35,247 nt of DNA, taken from IMG/VR virus record IMGVR_UViG_3300046006_003845, positions 1 to 35,247 of that record; one strand, given 5' to 3'. The DNA comes from a virus. This document shows positions 25,824-34,710 of the stretch, piece after piece (the stretch's first letter is position 1; each line of letters opens with the position of its first letter). A model generated the notes under the pieces. That model was not told where the DNA came from. It worked only from the letters and a program-made list of their open reading frames with translations, and made no database searches. The translations under genes and the position numbers were made by a program.

Positions 25824-27128
25824 ATGGCAGACTTAAAACCAATTGGAAGTGAAAGACTTACAGGCCAAGACAAGATAAATAGAATCATGGAGATTGCAAG
25901 ATTTAAAGAAGCGGCTCCTAAGACTATAAATGAAAATGCTACTTCGGAGTATTCAATATCTCTTGCAGACGGAAATAATTATCAAATTGTTAAAGAAAGA
26001 CAAGGATACATTATTAAAAAAACAATCTCTGAATCTGAGACTGACTACATTGAACCAATGAAAAATAGAAAATACTATTCTTCATATTCTCAAGCATTAA
26101 AAAGATTAAATCTTGTTGCAGGTGAGTTAAATAGACTTAATGAAAACGAAGAGGGAGTTTCATTATACGGTGAACAAAAAAGATTTACACTAAAAACTCC
26201 AAAAGCGGCAGCACCTGAAATGCCTGCGGGACCACCAGCAGAATTACCTGCGGCTCCTCCAGCAGTACCAAGTCCTGAATTACCACCATCACCAATGGGT
26301 GGTGAAGAAATGCCTATGGACGACATGGGTGGTGAAGAAATGCCTATGGACGATATGGGTGGTGAAGAAATGGATGTTGATATTGACGTAGATGCTGAAG
26401 AAGGTGGAGAAAGTATGGAAGAAAAAATTACTTTCAAAACAATTCAAAAATTGACAGGTAAATTAACTCAAAAAATTAGAACATTAGATAACGAAGATGG
26501 TATGACATCTGAAGATGTTAAATATGTTATCAATATGGTATTGTCAGCACTTGATTTGACTTCATTAAGTGAAGAAGATAAAGAAGATATCATGGCTAAA
26601 TTTGAGGAAGATGAGACTGAAGAATTTGGTCAAGAGGATGATATGGATGGTGAAGACTTAACTGATGACAGCGAAGTTGAAGATATCCAAGCAGATATGG
26701 ATGTCCCTGTTGAAGGTTATGAAATGGGTGAAGATTATGATGATAGTCGTTATAGTGAAGATTATGATGAAGATTATGACTCTAAAAATAAAAGAGGTTA
26801 TTCAAACCACGGAGCAATATTTGATAGTATCTTTGGTGAATCTAAGGTAGATAAAGTAATTTCAAAATATTTTGAAGTATCTAAATCAGAGATTAGAGAA
26901 CAAAAAGAAAAACAAGTACAAAAACAATTACAAAAAAGAACGGTTGTTAAAACAATTATGGAATCAGTAACAAAAATGACTGAAACTATTGAACAAGAAT
27001 TAGCGGCTGAAAAATTTGTAAAAGAAAATATAAATTCTAAGTTTATTGGGATTACCAATAAAAAGAACTTAGTTTTTGAAACTAAATCAGGTCAAGTTAA
27101 AATTACACCAAACGGAGAAATACTATGA
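25824..27128 (+). CDS. Acidic scaffold- or core-like protein
   Basis: 434 residues. The N-terminal 110 residues are mixed (LADGNNYQIVKERQGYIIKK), followed by a Pro/Ala stretch (130-152), three copies of GGEEMPMDDM-type repeats (about 156-185), an acidic middle (EDDMDGEDLTDDSEVEDIQA), and a helical C-terminus rich in Lys/Gln (EQKEKQVQKQLQKRTVVKTI) ending in a small beta unit FIGITNKKNLVFETKSGQVK. Repetitive, acidic, helix-rich proteins of this sort next to terminase and portal often serve as prohead core; that is inference. Stop overlaps the next ATG (ATGA). Confidence 0.6.
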   Translation: MADLKPIGSERLTGQDKINRIMEIARFKEAAPKTINENATSEYSISLADGNNYQIVKERQGYIIKKTISESETDYIEPMKNRKYYSSYSQALKRLNLVAGELNRLNENEEGVSLYGEQKRFTLKTPKAAAPEMPAGPPAELPAAPPAVPSPELPPSPMGGEEMPMDDMGGEEMPMDDMGGEEMDVDIDVDAEEGGESMEEKITFKTIQKLTGKLTQKIRTLDNEDGMTSEDVKYVINMVLSALDLTSLSEEDKEDIMAKFEEDETEEFGQEDDMDGEDLTDDSEVEDIQADMDVPVEGYEMGEDYDDSRYSEDYDEDYDSKNKRGYSNHGAIFDSIFGESKVDKVISKYFEVSKSEIREQKEKQVQKQLQKRTVVKTIMESVTKMTETIEQELAAEKFVKENINSKFIGITNKKNLVFETKSGQVKITPNGEIL

Positions 27129-27520
27129 GTTATTTAACTTATGTGAATGGACTTGGTCCAAACTATAAGGGAGATAATTTGTATGAGTTCATTTTTTCAG
27201 ATAGTTTGGATGTTTGGGGAGAATCTTGGGAAAGTAAACCTTCCAACGGATACCCGACACCACCTGAATTAAAATATATTAAGAAAGTAGGAGTTCTGAG
27301 AAATACTGATTTAAAATTGGAATTGATTCAGAACTCCGATTTTTTTTGTATGATAGATGCGATGGACGATGTTGTCGCATTAGCCTGGGAAGACGAAGAG
27401 TCAGAAGGACAAAAAAGATTGGTCTTTAGATTTGGTACTCCCGAAAAAGAAATAAAAGATAAACTCTACGAAAGAGATTTAGTTTTAGAATTTGAACAAA
27501 AAGTAGTATATGAAAACTAA
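27125..27520 (+). CDS. Hypothetical 131-aa protein, structural block
   Basis: Soluble alpha/beta protein starting MSYLTYVNGLGPNYKGDNLY, with DSLDVWGESWESKPSNGYPT and LKLELIQNSDFFCMIDAMDD. Overlaps its neighbours on both sides (4 and 11 bases), so translation is coupled within the operon. I have seen similar proteins in T4-like phage operons upstream of terminase, but no function is known to me. Confidence 0.65.
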   Translation: MSYLTYVNGLGPNYKGDNLYEFIFSDSLDVWGESWESKPSNGYPTPPELKYIKKVGVLRNTDLKLELIQNSDFFCMIDAMDDVVALAWEDEESEGQKRLVFRFGTPEKEIKDKLYERDLVLEFEQKVVYEN

Positions 27521-28280
27521 TATAAAAGCACTTCAACTAGTTGAAAAAGGTTTGTCATCTAAGACAATAAGTAACCTTACAGAATCACAAATTGATATCC
27601 TTCATAAAAAAATGATTGGAGAACAAGTATCTAATCCTAAAATTGCATCAAAAATTAAAGACCTTGATATCTTAAATCAAAAAGTAGGTGAGGTAGGAAC
27701 AAAAATGAAAAATATTGGATTGGAAGAGGAAGACGATTTTGATTTAGATGCTGACCAATCATATACAGGACAACAAGGTTCTCACGACGAATATCAAGCG
27801 TCTGATGATGGTATGGACGATGACACATCACCTGAAAACCACGATAGTAAAATGATAGGTATGTCCGAAGAAAAAGACGGAGAACCAAACCCATACTCTA
27901 TTTGTCACGCACAAGTTGGACCTAAAAAGTCAAGAAAATTCGAAAGATGTGTAATGTCTGTAAAAAAACAGTTAAAAGAAGGAAAAAATCCCGTATCTTT
28001 GTTTTTAGAAACTCAAATACAAAAAATCGTGGAAAAACATATGCCTCCAAAAATTACAAAAGGTGATTTAGTGAAATACATTTCCGAACAAGGAACTGCA
28101 CCCGCACCAACAACAAAACCCGCACCAACAACAAAACCTGGTACAAAACCTAATAAAAGACCAAACCCTTTTAAAAATCCAAATCCAGGAGAAAACCCTG
28201 CACCAAAGGCAAAAAAAGTTTCGCCTGAAGATGCAAAAGACAAAGTGATTGATGTAATAATGCAACTATTAGAAAAATAA
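27510..28280 (+). CDS. Hypothetical phage protein with PNPYSICHAQVG motif
   Basis: 256 residues. The central motif NPYSICHAQVGPKKSRKFER followed by CVMSVKKQ, with two conserved Cys, recurs in proteins of many large phages in my memory (often as NPWAIC-type). The N-terminal 50 residues are helical. The C-terminus has the repeat APTTKPAPTTKP, a Pro/Asn/Lys linker, and a final helix DAKDKVIDVIMQLLEK. Sites of I/L-x-E type occur (SLFLE, VKYISE). It is probably virion-associated; function unknown. Confidence 0.6.
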   Translation: MKTNIKALQLVEKGLSSKTISNLTESQIDILHKKMIGEQVSNPKIASKIKDLDILNQKVGEVGTKMKNIGLEEEDDFDLDADQSYTGQQGSHDEYQASDDGMDDDTSPENHDSKMIGMSEEKDGEPNPYSICHAQVGPKKSRKFERCVMSVKKQLKEGKNPVSLFLETQIQKIVEKHMPPKITKGDLVKYISEQGTAPAPTTKPAPTTKPGTKPNKRPNPFKNPNPGENPAPKAKKVSPEDAKDKVIDVIMQLLEK

Positions 28281-28283
28281 TTT

Positions 28284-29573
28284 ATGGCAAAGAAATTAAA
28301 AGAACAAATTGATTACGGGACAACTCCTGAAAGAATGGACCCAAATTTAGAAAGAAAATTGGCTAGTCCTGATAGTCTTTACGCAACAAACCCAGCAATG
28401 AAAAAAGGTTCTGCGGATGTACAAAGATTAGTTAGTAAAAGATTTCAAAAAGTTGCCGATAAATTACGTCAAGTGACAGGTATTGAAGATTTAAGTTCTC
28501 AACAAGTTCAAGGAATGGTTTATCAAGAAATGATGAGAAAACTTCCTAATATCATGAGAATTGAAGCCGCTCACAGAGATGAGTTAATCGAATTGGCGAA
28601 AGAAGCATCTTTAGATGATGCTGAAGTTCCTGAAGGAAGATATCAAATCGAGGCTAGTTTAGGTATGCCTGATACAGGTAATTTTAGAATGGAACCTGAA
28701 GATGAAGACGAGGAAGATGAAGACGAAGAAGAAGGGGAAGAAAAATTACAATTTCCATCTTTTGACCTTGATGAGTTAACTGACGAAGAAATTTTAGAAT
28801 TAGAAAAACACAAAAGAAATATTATTAACGCACTTATTCAAGGTGCTGCGAAGAAAGGACATTACCTTTTCCAAAAACCTGAAGTTAAGTCAAGGTTAGA
28901 TGCTATTGACCCATCTTTATACAGAGATTACTTAGGTATCATGGCAATCAATGATTTCTTATACTTTAGTATGGAACAGATGATTGAACAAATGAGTCAA
29001 ACAGGTCAAGGTGTTGCAGGTAAAGTTGAATTGGATGATGCTGATGATGAGGGTGACGAAGGAGAAAGTGAAGAACAACCTGACACTAAAATCATTGCAA
29101 CAGGATTAATTTTCCCAATTCTTTGTCATGAAATTATTAAAGGATTAGAAGAAGCTAAAGGTAGAGCTGGTTTACCATCAGACCCTGGTATGAGAGAAAA
29201 AGTGTTAGGTCAAACTGATGTATTATCAAACGAACCAATGCAATTACGTATCGGACCTGAAATTGTTGAAAAAATACGTTTCGCATTACCTGATGATGTT
29301 TTTGACCCTCAATATAAAGGATTGATAAATTTTTTCCATGTATTACTATATCAAATAGAGGCCAAAGAATTCTTAGAAATTATAGGAAACGCCATATCTG
29401 AAGACACATCTAAAGTAGGTAAAGCTAAAAAACGATTTGAAGAACTTGTTAGAGAAGCTAAACAAATGCAAGATGAGTTTGAAAATTATAAAGAAGAGGA
29501 AAATATTGACTCTGAAGATGATGACGATTTAGACGATTTCTTGAGTGGTTTAGGCATAAGCAGACCTAAGTAA
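28284..29573 (+). CDS. Acidic structural-block protein before terminase
   Basis: 429 residues. A helical N-terminal domain (about 30-120: VQRLVSKRFQKVADKLRQVT, MVYQEMMRKLPNIMRIEAAH) leads into an Asp/Glu tract (138-152), then a helical domain (160-240), a second acidic tract and a third helical domain ending in an acidic tail with DFLSGLGISRPK. It starts three bases after the previous gene and ends six before terminase. Position would fit a small-terminase or packaging accessory, but I see no DNA-binding motif to prove it. Confidence 0.6.
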   Translation: MAKKLKEQIDYGTTPERMDPNLERKLASPDSLYATNPAMKKGSADVQRLVSKRFQKVADKLRQVTGIEDLSSQQVQGMVYQEMMRKLPNIMRIEAAHRDELIELAKEASLDDAEVPEGRYQIEASLGMPDTGNFRMEPEDEDEEDEDEEEGEEKLQFPSFDLDELTDEEILELEKHKRNIINALIQGAAKKGHYLFQKPEVKSRLDAIDPSLYRDYLGIMAINDFLYFSMEQMIEQMSQTGQGVAGKVELDDADDEGDEGESEEQPDTKIIATGLIFPILCHEIIKGLEEAKGRAGLPSDPGMREKVLGQTDVLSNEPMQLRIGPEIVEKIRFALPDDVFDPQYKGLINFFHVLLYQIEAKEFLEIIGNAISEDTSKVGKAKKRFEELVREAKQMQDEFENYKEEENIDSEDDDDLDDFLSGLGISRPK

Positions 29574-29578
29574 CATGT

Positions 29579-31339
29579 GTGAATAAAGAACAACTGATTA
29601 TAGAGTTAACGAAGTGTATGAGGAATACTCCTTATGCACTTCGAACTTATTTACAGACATACGATAATACCGTATCAAAATACGTCCCATTAGATTTATT
29701 CCCCGACCAAGTTAGTTTAATAGAAGACTACGACAAATACAATGAAAACATTGCATTAAAGTATCGTCAGGCGGGTGTATCTACAGTAACCGCAGCTTGG
29801 ATATCAAAAAAATTGGCATTCGCCCAAAAAAACAAACCTGAAAAAATTCTTATTATTGCCAACAAGTTAGATACATCAATGGAGATGGCTAACAAGGTTA
29901 GAGGGTTTACTGAACAATGGCCTGCGTGGGTTGGTATTTCATTCTCAAAAGAAAAAAACTCTCAAAGACACTTTAAACTTAATAATAATTGTGAAGTTAA
30001 AGCCGTTGCAACATCAAAAGATGCCTTGAGGGGTTATACACCTACCATTCTTGTATTTGATGAAGCGGCGTTTATCGAAGCAGACTCAGATTTCTGGTCA
30101 GCCTGTATGGCGTCCCTATCTACAGGGGGTAAAGTTATCGTTGTATCCACACCAAACGGATATGACCAAATTTATTATGAAATATACGACCAGTCATTAA
30201 GAAACATGAACGATTTTAAAATATCTGAAATGTTTTGGTATCGTGACCCAAGATATACAAAAGATTTGTATATGGTTAAAACTCCTGACTTAGTACATTT
30301 CTTATTAAATCGTGAAGAATATAGTGATAAAGATATCATTAATTTGTCGATGGACAATCCATACGAAAGAGACCATACCGTTGTAACCGATTATATTGAA
30401 CAAGGGTACAAACCATGTTCTGCTTGGTTTGAGGGTATGGTTAAGAAGTTAAAGTTTGATAGAAGAAAAGTTGCACAGGAATTAGAATGTGACTTTTTAG
30501 GTTCGGGTGATAATGTATTCGAATCTGAATTGATGCAAGAAATATCCAAAAATACTTTACGTGAACCACAAGCCAAACTAATGGGAGGTTCCCTATGGAT
30601 ATTTAAAGAACCTGTAAACGGACATAAGTACGTAATGGGTGTCGATGTATCAAGAGGTGACTCTGAGGACTTCTCGTGTATCCAAATCATTGATTTTGAA
30701 ACAAGAGAACAGGTATTAGAATATGTTGCCAAGGTTCCACCTGATGTATTAGCAGAAATCGCATATAAATGGGGGACAATGTACAACGCTTATTGTGTTA
30801 TTGATATCACAGGAGGTATGGGTATTTCTACATCAAGAAAATTACAAGAATTATCATATCAAGGTGGTTTATATGTCGATAATGTCGATACAAGTAATAA
30901 GTGGAAATGGGACCCAAAAATTAATGACCGAATACCAGGTATTAACTTTAACTCAAAAAGGGTACAAATTATATCCGCGTTTGAGGAAAATGTTAGACAT
31001 GGATTTAAAGTATATTCAAGTAGATTATACAATGAAATGAATACGTTTATTTATATTAACGGAAGACCTGACCATCAAAAAGGTCATCACGATGACTGTA
31101 TTATGGGTGTATCTATGGCGTTATATGTTGCCGAAAAATCATTTCAATCATTAGAAAAAGTTACAAACCATACTAAAGCAATGATTAACTCATGGGCAAC
31201 CACTGTTAATGAAAACAAAAACTCTTCTGAATTCTTTAATCCAATGGTTCCTCAAATGGGTAGAGATAATGGTATGAATAATAATGGCGCGGCAACTAAA
31301 GCTGATTACCAAAAATACGGATGGCTATTTGGTGCCTGA
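29579..31339 (+). CDS. terL: Terminase large subunit (gp17-like)
   Basis: 586 residues from a GTG at 29579. ATPase: the Q-motif-like FPDQVSLIEDYD, a deviant Walker A KYRQAGVSTVTAAW (about 61-74), Walker B TILVFDEAAF (156-165), and the coupling motif VVSTPNG. Nuclease (RNase H-like): GVDVSRGDSEDFSCIQIID around 350, YCVIDITGGMG, and HHDDCIMGVSMA, giving the conserved acidic residues. It cuts concatemeric DNA and pumps it into the prohead through the portal encoded next. The Walker A Arg-x-x-Gly form is normal for T4-like terminases. Confidence 0.95.
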   Translation: MNKEQLIIELTKCMRNTPYALRTYLQTYDNTVSKYVPLDLFPDQVSLIEDYDKYNENIALKYRQAGVSTVTAAWISKKLAFAQKNKPEKILIIANKLDTSMEMANKVRGFTEQWPAWVGISFSKEKNSQRHFKLNNNCEVKAVATSKDALRGYTPTILVFDEAAFIEADSDFWSACMASLSTGGKVIVVSTPNGYDQIYYEIYDQSLRNMNDFKISEMFWYRDPRYTKDLYMVKTPDLVHFLLNREEYSDKDIINLSMDNPYERDHTVVTDYIEQGYKPCSAWFEGMVKKLKFDRRKVAQELECDFLGSGDNVFESELMQEISKNTLREPQAKLMGGSLWIFKEPVNGHKYVMGVDVSRGDSEDFSCIQIIDFETREQVLEYVAKVPPDVLAEIAYKWGTMYNAYCVIDITGGMGISTSRKLQELSYQGGLYVDNVDTSNKWKWDPKINDRIPGINFNSKRVQIISAFEENVRHGFKVYSSRLYNEMNTFIYINGRPDHQKGHHDDCIMGVSMALYVAEKSFQSLEKVTNHTKAMINSWATTVNENKNSSEFFNPMVPQMGRDNGMNNNGAATKADYQKYGWLFGA

Positions 31340-31343
31340 TAAG

Positions 31344-31351
31344 TATTTATA
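31344..31351 (+). promoter_or_regulatory. TATTTATA element
   Basis: TATTTATA between terminase and portal, 28 bases before the portal ATG at 31380. Confidence 0.45.
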
Positions 31352-31379
31352 TTATCAAAGTAATTAGTAAAATTGTAAT

Positions 31380-33230
31380 ATGAGTGAACAAAATCTAACG
31401 GTCTGGCAGAGGCTATCGCAAACATTCGGCCCAAATTCACTGTTGAAACAGGATTATCCGACTTTTAAGTTTGATAAAAAAGAACTTCTGCGTACGCCAA
31501 ATCGTGACGATTATGAGAGAGAAAAACTCCAAGCTCAACAAACATTTTATTTAACAAATCAATGGGCTAAAGTTGAGAATAATTTATACTCTCAAGCAAT
31601 CTATTATGAACCATCAAGATTGTCTGCTCAATACGATTATGAGTCAATGGAATACACTCCTGAGATTTCTGCGGCATTGGACATTTACTCTGAGGAGTCT
31701 ACAACAACAAATGAAGATGGTTTTATTTTACAAATTTATTCAGAATCAAAAAGAATTAAATCAGTATTAGCCGATTTATTTAACAACGCCCTTGATATTA
31801 ATACTAACTTACCAATGTGGACAAGAAACACGTGTAAGTATGGTGATAACTTCGTTTATATGAAATTAGACCCTGAAAAAGGTATTATTGGTTGTCAACA
31901 ATTACCAACAATTGAAATTGAACGTCATGAGGTTGGAGTTACTGCTAAGATTACTGTTGATATTACACAAGAAAAAGATGAGAATAAAAAGGCTCTTCAC
32001 TTTACTTGGAAGAATAAAAACATGGAGTTTCAATCATGGGAAATCGCTCACTTTAGATTATTAGGTGATGACAGAAAACTTCCTTACGGTACATCTATGT
32101 TGGAAAAGGCTCGACGTATTTGGAAACAGTTATTGTTATCAGAAGATGCGATGTTAATTTACCGTACATCAAGAGCACCTGAAAGAAGGATGTTTAAAGT
32201 ATTCGTGGGTAACATGAATGATGATGACGTTGAAGCATACGTAAACCGTGTTGCCAACAAATTTAAAAGAGAACAAATTGTTGATGCCAAAACAGGTAAT
32301 GTTGATATGAGGTTTAACCAAATGGCTGTTGACCAAGATTATTTCATCCCTGTTCGTGACCCTGCAGCTCCAGACCCAATTACAACATTACCAGGAGCAA
32401 CAAACCTATCAGAGATTGCCGACATTGAATATATTCAAAAGAAATTATTGACAGCTCTTCGTGTTCCAAAGGCGTTCTTAGGATTTGAAGAAGTTGTTGG
32501 TGATGGTAAAAACTTATCATTACAAGATATCCGTTTTGCTCGTACAATCAATAGAATTCAAAAATCTATGATTGCCGAGTTGAACAAGATAGCAATCGTT
32601 CACTTATTCTTATTAGGGTTTGAGGATGAATTACAAAACTTTACATTAGGACTTACAAACCCATCAACACAAGCCGATTTATTAAAAATCGACGTATGGA
32701 AAGAAAAAGTATTATTGTATAAAGATTTGGTTGCAGACCCAGGAAACGGTATTCAACCTACATCATCAACATGGGCTAAAAAACATATCTTTGGTTGGTC
32801 TGATGAAGAAATCAGGTTGGATTTACAACAACAAAGAATTGAAAGAGCGGTTGGTGAAGAACTTAAAGCAACACCTACAGTTATTACCAAAACAGGTTTA
32901 TTTGATAATATTGATAAATTATACGGTAGTTCTACAGGTGGTACTGCAAGTGCTACTGCAACTACTGCAGGTGATGATACGGGTGCGGTTCCATCATTTG
33001 GTGGTGGCGGATTTGAAACTGCAGAACCAACAGGAGGTGAAGAAGCTCCACCAGCAGAAGCTCCACCAGCAGGAGGTGAATCTGAAGTTACGCCTGAATC
33101 TAAAAAAGAAAGAATGAATATTCTATTAGAAAGCGGATTCGCAGAAAAAAGTAGATTTTTTAATTTAGACCAAGGTCAAGATTCTTTGGGAGAAATTTCA
33201 AAAGAATTGGATAAGTTATTAAACTCGTAA
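31380..33230 (+). CDS. Portal protein (gp20-like)
   Basis: 616 residues, usual size for T4 gp20. Features include YTPEISAALDIYSEESTTTN, MWTRNTCKYGDNFVYMKLD, the clip/stem-like IAHFRLLGDDRKLPYGTSML, the RAPERRMFKVFVGNM motif and QKKLLTALRVPKAFLGFEEV, followed by a Gly/Ala/Pro-rich linker (about 520-575) and a terminal acidic helix. It forms the dodecameric ring at the head vertex for DNA passage and head assembly. Directly downstream of terminase as in T4-like phages. Confidence 0.94.
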   Translation: MSEQNLTVWQRLSQTFGPNSLLKQDYPTFKFDKKELLRTPNRDDYEREKLQAQQTFYLTNQWAKVENNLYSQAIYYEPSRLSAQYDYESMEYTPEISAALDIYSEESTTTNEDGFILQIYSESKRIKSVLADLFNNALDINTNLPMWTRNTCKYGDNFVYMKLDPEKGIIGCQQLPTIEIERHEVGVTAKITVDITQEKDENKKALHFTWKNKNMEFQSWEIAHFRLLGDDRKLPYGTSMLEKARRIWKQLLLSEDAMLIYRTSRAPERRMFKVFVGNMNDDDVEAYVNRVANKFKREQIVDAKTGNVDMRFNQMAVDQDYFIPVRDPAAPDPITTLPGATNLSEIADIEYIQKKLLTALRVPKAFLGFEEVVGDGKNLSLQDIRFARTINRIQKSMIAELNKIAIVHLFLLGFEDELQNFTLGLTNPSTQADLLKIDVWKEKVLLYKDLVADPGNGIQPTSSTWAKKHIFGWSDEEIRLDLQQQRIERAVGEELKATPTVITKTGLFDNIDKLYGSSTGGTASATATTAGDDTGAVPSFGGGGFETAEPTGGEEAPPAEAPPAGGESEVTPESKKERMNILLESGFAEKSRFFNLDQGQDSLGEISKELDKLLNS

Positions 33231-33238
33231 TATTTATA
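33231..33238 (+). promoter_or_regulatory. TATTTATA element
   Basis: TATTTATA immediately after the portal stop, 15 bases before the ATG at 33254. Confidence 0.45.
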
Positions 33239-33253
33239 TTGAAAATAGACAAA

Positions 33254-33955
33254 ATGACTTTCGGGCAAATCAAATCCATAATTGAAAACAACTTATTAGA
33301 ATCCTACAGAAATGAACAGGAGTTTAAAAAATCGTTAAAAGAATTCAAACACAACGTTTTGAGTAATAAAAATATGTCAAAACTATATTCTTTATACGAC
33401 CAATTAACAACACCTCAGGGATTAACTGAAAACGATGCCAAAGATTTTCTTGATGAAGGTATTAGTTTAATTCAAAAATTATTACCATTAATTAAAACTC
33501 CAAAGACCGTAACTGAAAACGTTGAAAACAAATATTCTGACGTTGACGCTCTTGTTTACACAAACAAGTTGGATTTAATGGAAAGATTAAAATCAAAGAA
33601 AAATTTAATTCAAACTTTAAAATTGGCGAAAAAAGAAACCATAAAGGAAACAATTAACATTCCTTTAAAATCTATGGTCTTCATCGCGAATCAAACTTTG
33701 AATAGTTATCTTGACAATCTTGACGAAACCGCAAAAAAAGAATTTATCCAATTAATGTCTGAAGACACTTCATCTCTTAAAGAGAAATTTGAAACTTTAC
33801 GTGAAAGTACTATTGGTAAATTAAATACTCTATTAGAAAACGAACACGAGTTTGAAATTCAAACAAAATTGTCTGAAACAATTGATAGATTGAAAGTTGA
33901 AAAATTTGACCAACTTAATTTCCTTAAGTTAAAAAACTTAGAAGAATCAATCTAA
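33254..33955 (+). CDS. Coiled-coil protein between portal and protease
   Basis: The ATG at 33254 gives 233 residues (a TTG at 33239 would add five). Almost wholly helical and Lys/Glu-rich, beginning MTFGQIKSIIENNLLESYRN with two I/L-x-E sites (IIE, LLE). In T4 the genes between portal (20) and protease (21) encode core proteins (67, 68) with similar character, so a prohead core role is plausible. The last nine bases overlap the end of the convergent bS21 gene. Confidence 0.6.
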   Translation: MTFGQIKSIIENNLLESYRNEQEFKKSLKEFKHNVLSNKNMSKLYSLYDQLTTPQGLTENDAKDFLDEGISLIQKLLPLIKTPKTVTENVENKYSDVDALVYTNKLDLMERLKSKKNLIQTLKLAKKETIKETINIPLKSMVFIANQTLNSYLDNLDETAKKEFIQLMSEDTSSLKEKFETLRESTIGKLNTLLENEHEFEIQTKLSETIDRLKVEKFDQLNFLKLKNLEESI

Positions 33956-34135
33956 TTTAGATTTCAATTTTTGAATGTAAGAAGCCTTCAACTTTTGTTG
34001 TCTTTTTTCTACCGACTTTTTAACAAACTCTTTTTTACCAAACAATATCTGATTTTGTTTAGTTTTAATTACTTTTGACTTTAATGTCTTTAGGGCTTTT
34101 TCTATCCCGTCTTTTTTTACATCTACTTTTAACAT
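33947..34135 (-). CDS. rpsU: Ribosomal protein bS21
   Basis: The ATG at 34135 gives 62 residues: MLKVDVKKDGIEKALKTLKS, then KVIKTKQNQILFGKKEFVKK, SVEKRQQKLKASYIQKLKSK. The order matches Bacteroidetes bS21 (VxxGxxIxxALKxxKxK, REF/QxFxKPSxKxR, KAAYIQxLR). bS21 binds the 30S platform near the 16S 3' end. It is encoded against the direction of all neighbours, within the head gene block. The upstream stretch on its strand is GATATTTGTATAATATG with no Shine-Dalgarno; GATATTTG is one base from the host -7 element. Confidence 0.85.
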   Translation of the reverse strand: MLKVDVKKDGIEKALKTLKSKVIKTKQNQILFGKKEFVKKSVEKRQQKLKASYIQKLKSKLD

Positions 34136-34233
34136 ATTATACAAATATCTTATATTTTCTGAAAGTTTTTGACAATGGAACTATTTTTTGTTATTTTTTT
34201 ACAAACAAATAAACATTGACAATATGAAACTTA

Positions 34234-34665
34234 ATGAAAAAAGGAAAAAGTGTAAAGTTAAATCTCTACAATCCAATTAAATCTGTGTACGGTACTGTAG
34301 ATTCTAAAAATTTGAAATCACTATACATAAACATACAATCATGGGTAACCCCCAAATTTGAACACGACAATTGGAACAGAGTTGTTTGTAACCTAAGCCG
34401 AGACATTAAACATTCGGTATTCAATTCAATAAACCACGAATTATTTAAAGAACAAAGTATAGTAGACTTAGACCTCAGAACAAGCGGAATATCACACGGA
34501 AAAAAATCCTTTCTAAATTTAGAGGTTAATTTATACACCAATAGTGAAATAGATTTTAAATCCCCTGAAGTAAAAGATTCAGTTAAAAAAATTATCAAAA
34601 ACATATTCAAAGAGAATGTTATCCAAAACAAATACTTTGAATTTTCACCATCAAAAAATGATTAA
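34234..34665 (+). CDS. Conserved phage protein, head block
   Basis: 143 residues: KLNLYNPIKSVYGTVDSKNL, SLYINIQSWVTPKFEHDNWN, a basic middle (VVCNLSRDIKHSVFNSI) and IVDLDLRTSGISHGKKSFLN. I have seen closely similar proteins in other T4-like phages beside the prohead protease; no function is known to me. ATG at 34234 is in frame; another ATG at 34224 is in a different frame. It lies upstream of the protease on the same strand. Confidence 0.7.
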   Translation: MKKGKSVKLNLYNPIKSVYGTVDSKNLKSLYINIQSWVTPKFEHDNWNRVVCNLSRDIKHSVFNSINHELFKEQSIVDLDLRTSGISHGKKSFLNLEVNLYTNSEIDFKSPEVKDSVKKIIKNIFKENVIQNKYFEFSPSKND

Positions 34666-34689
34666 ACTTAAAAAGATACTTGTATCGTA

Positions 34690-34697
34690 TATTTATC
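34690..34697 (+). promoter_or_regulatory. TATTTATC element
   Basis: Within TATATTTATC, 13 bases before the protease ATG at 34711. Confidence 0.45.
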
Positions 34698-34710
34698 TTA
34701 AAAAGAATTC

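Noticed and set aside
31573-33117. 65- and 128-codon frames inside the portal gene
   Set aside because: Alternative frames of a well-recognised portal protein; composition (HLQLLPKQ, QEVKKLHQQK) is typical of frame-shifted reading.
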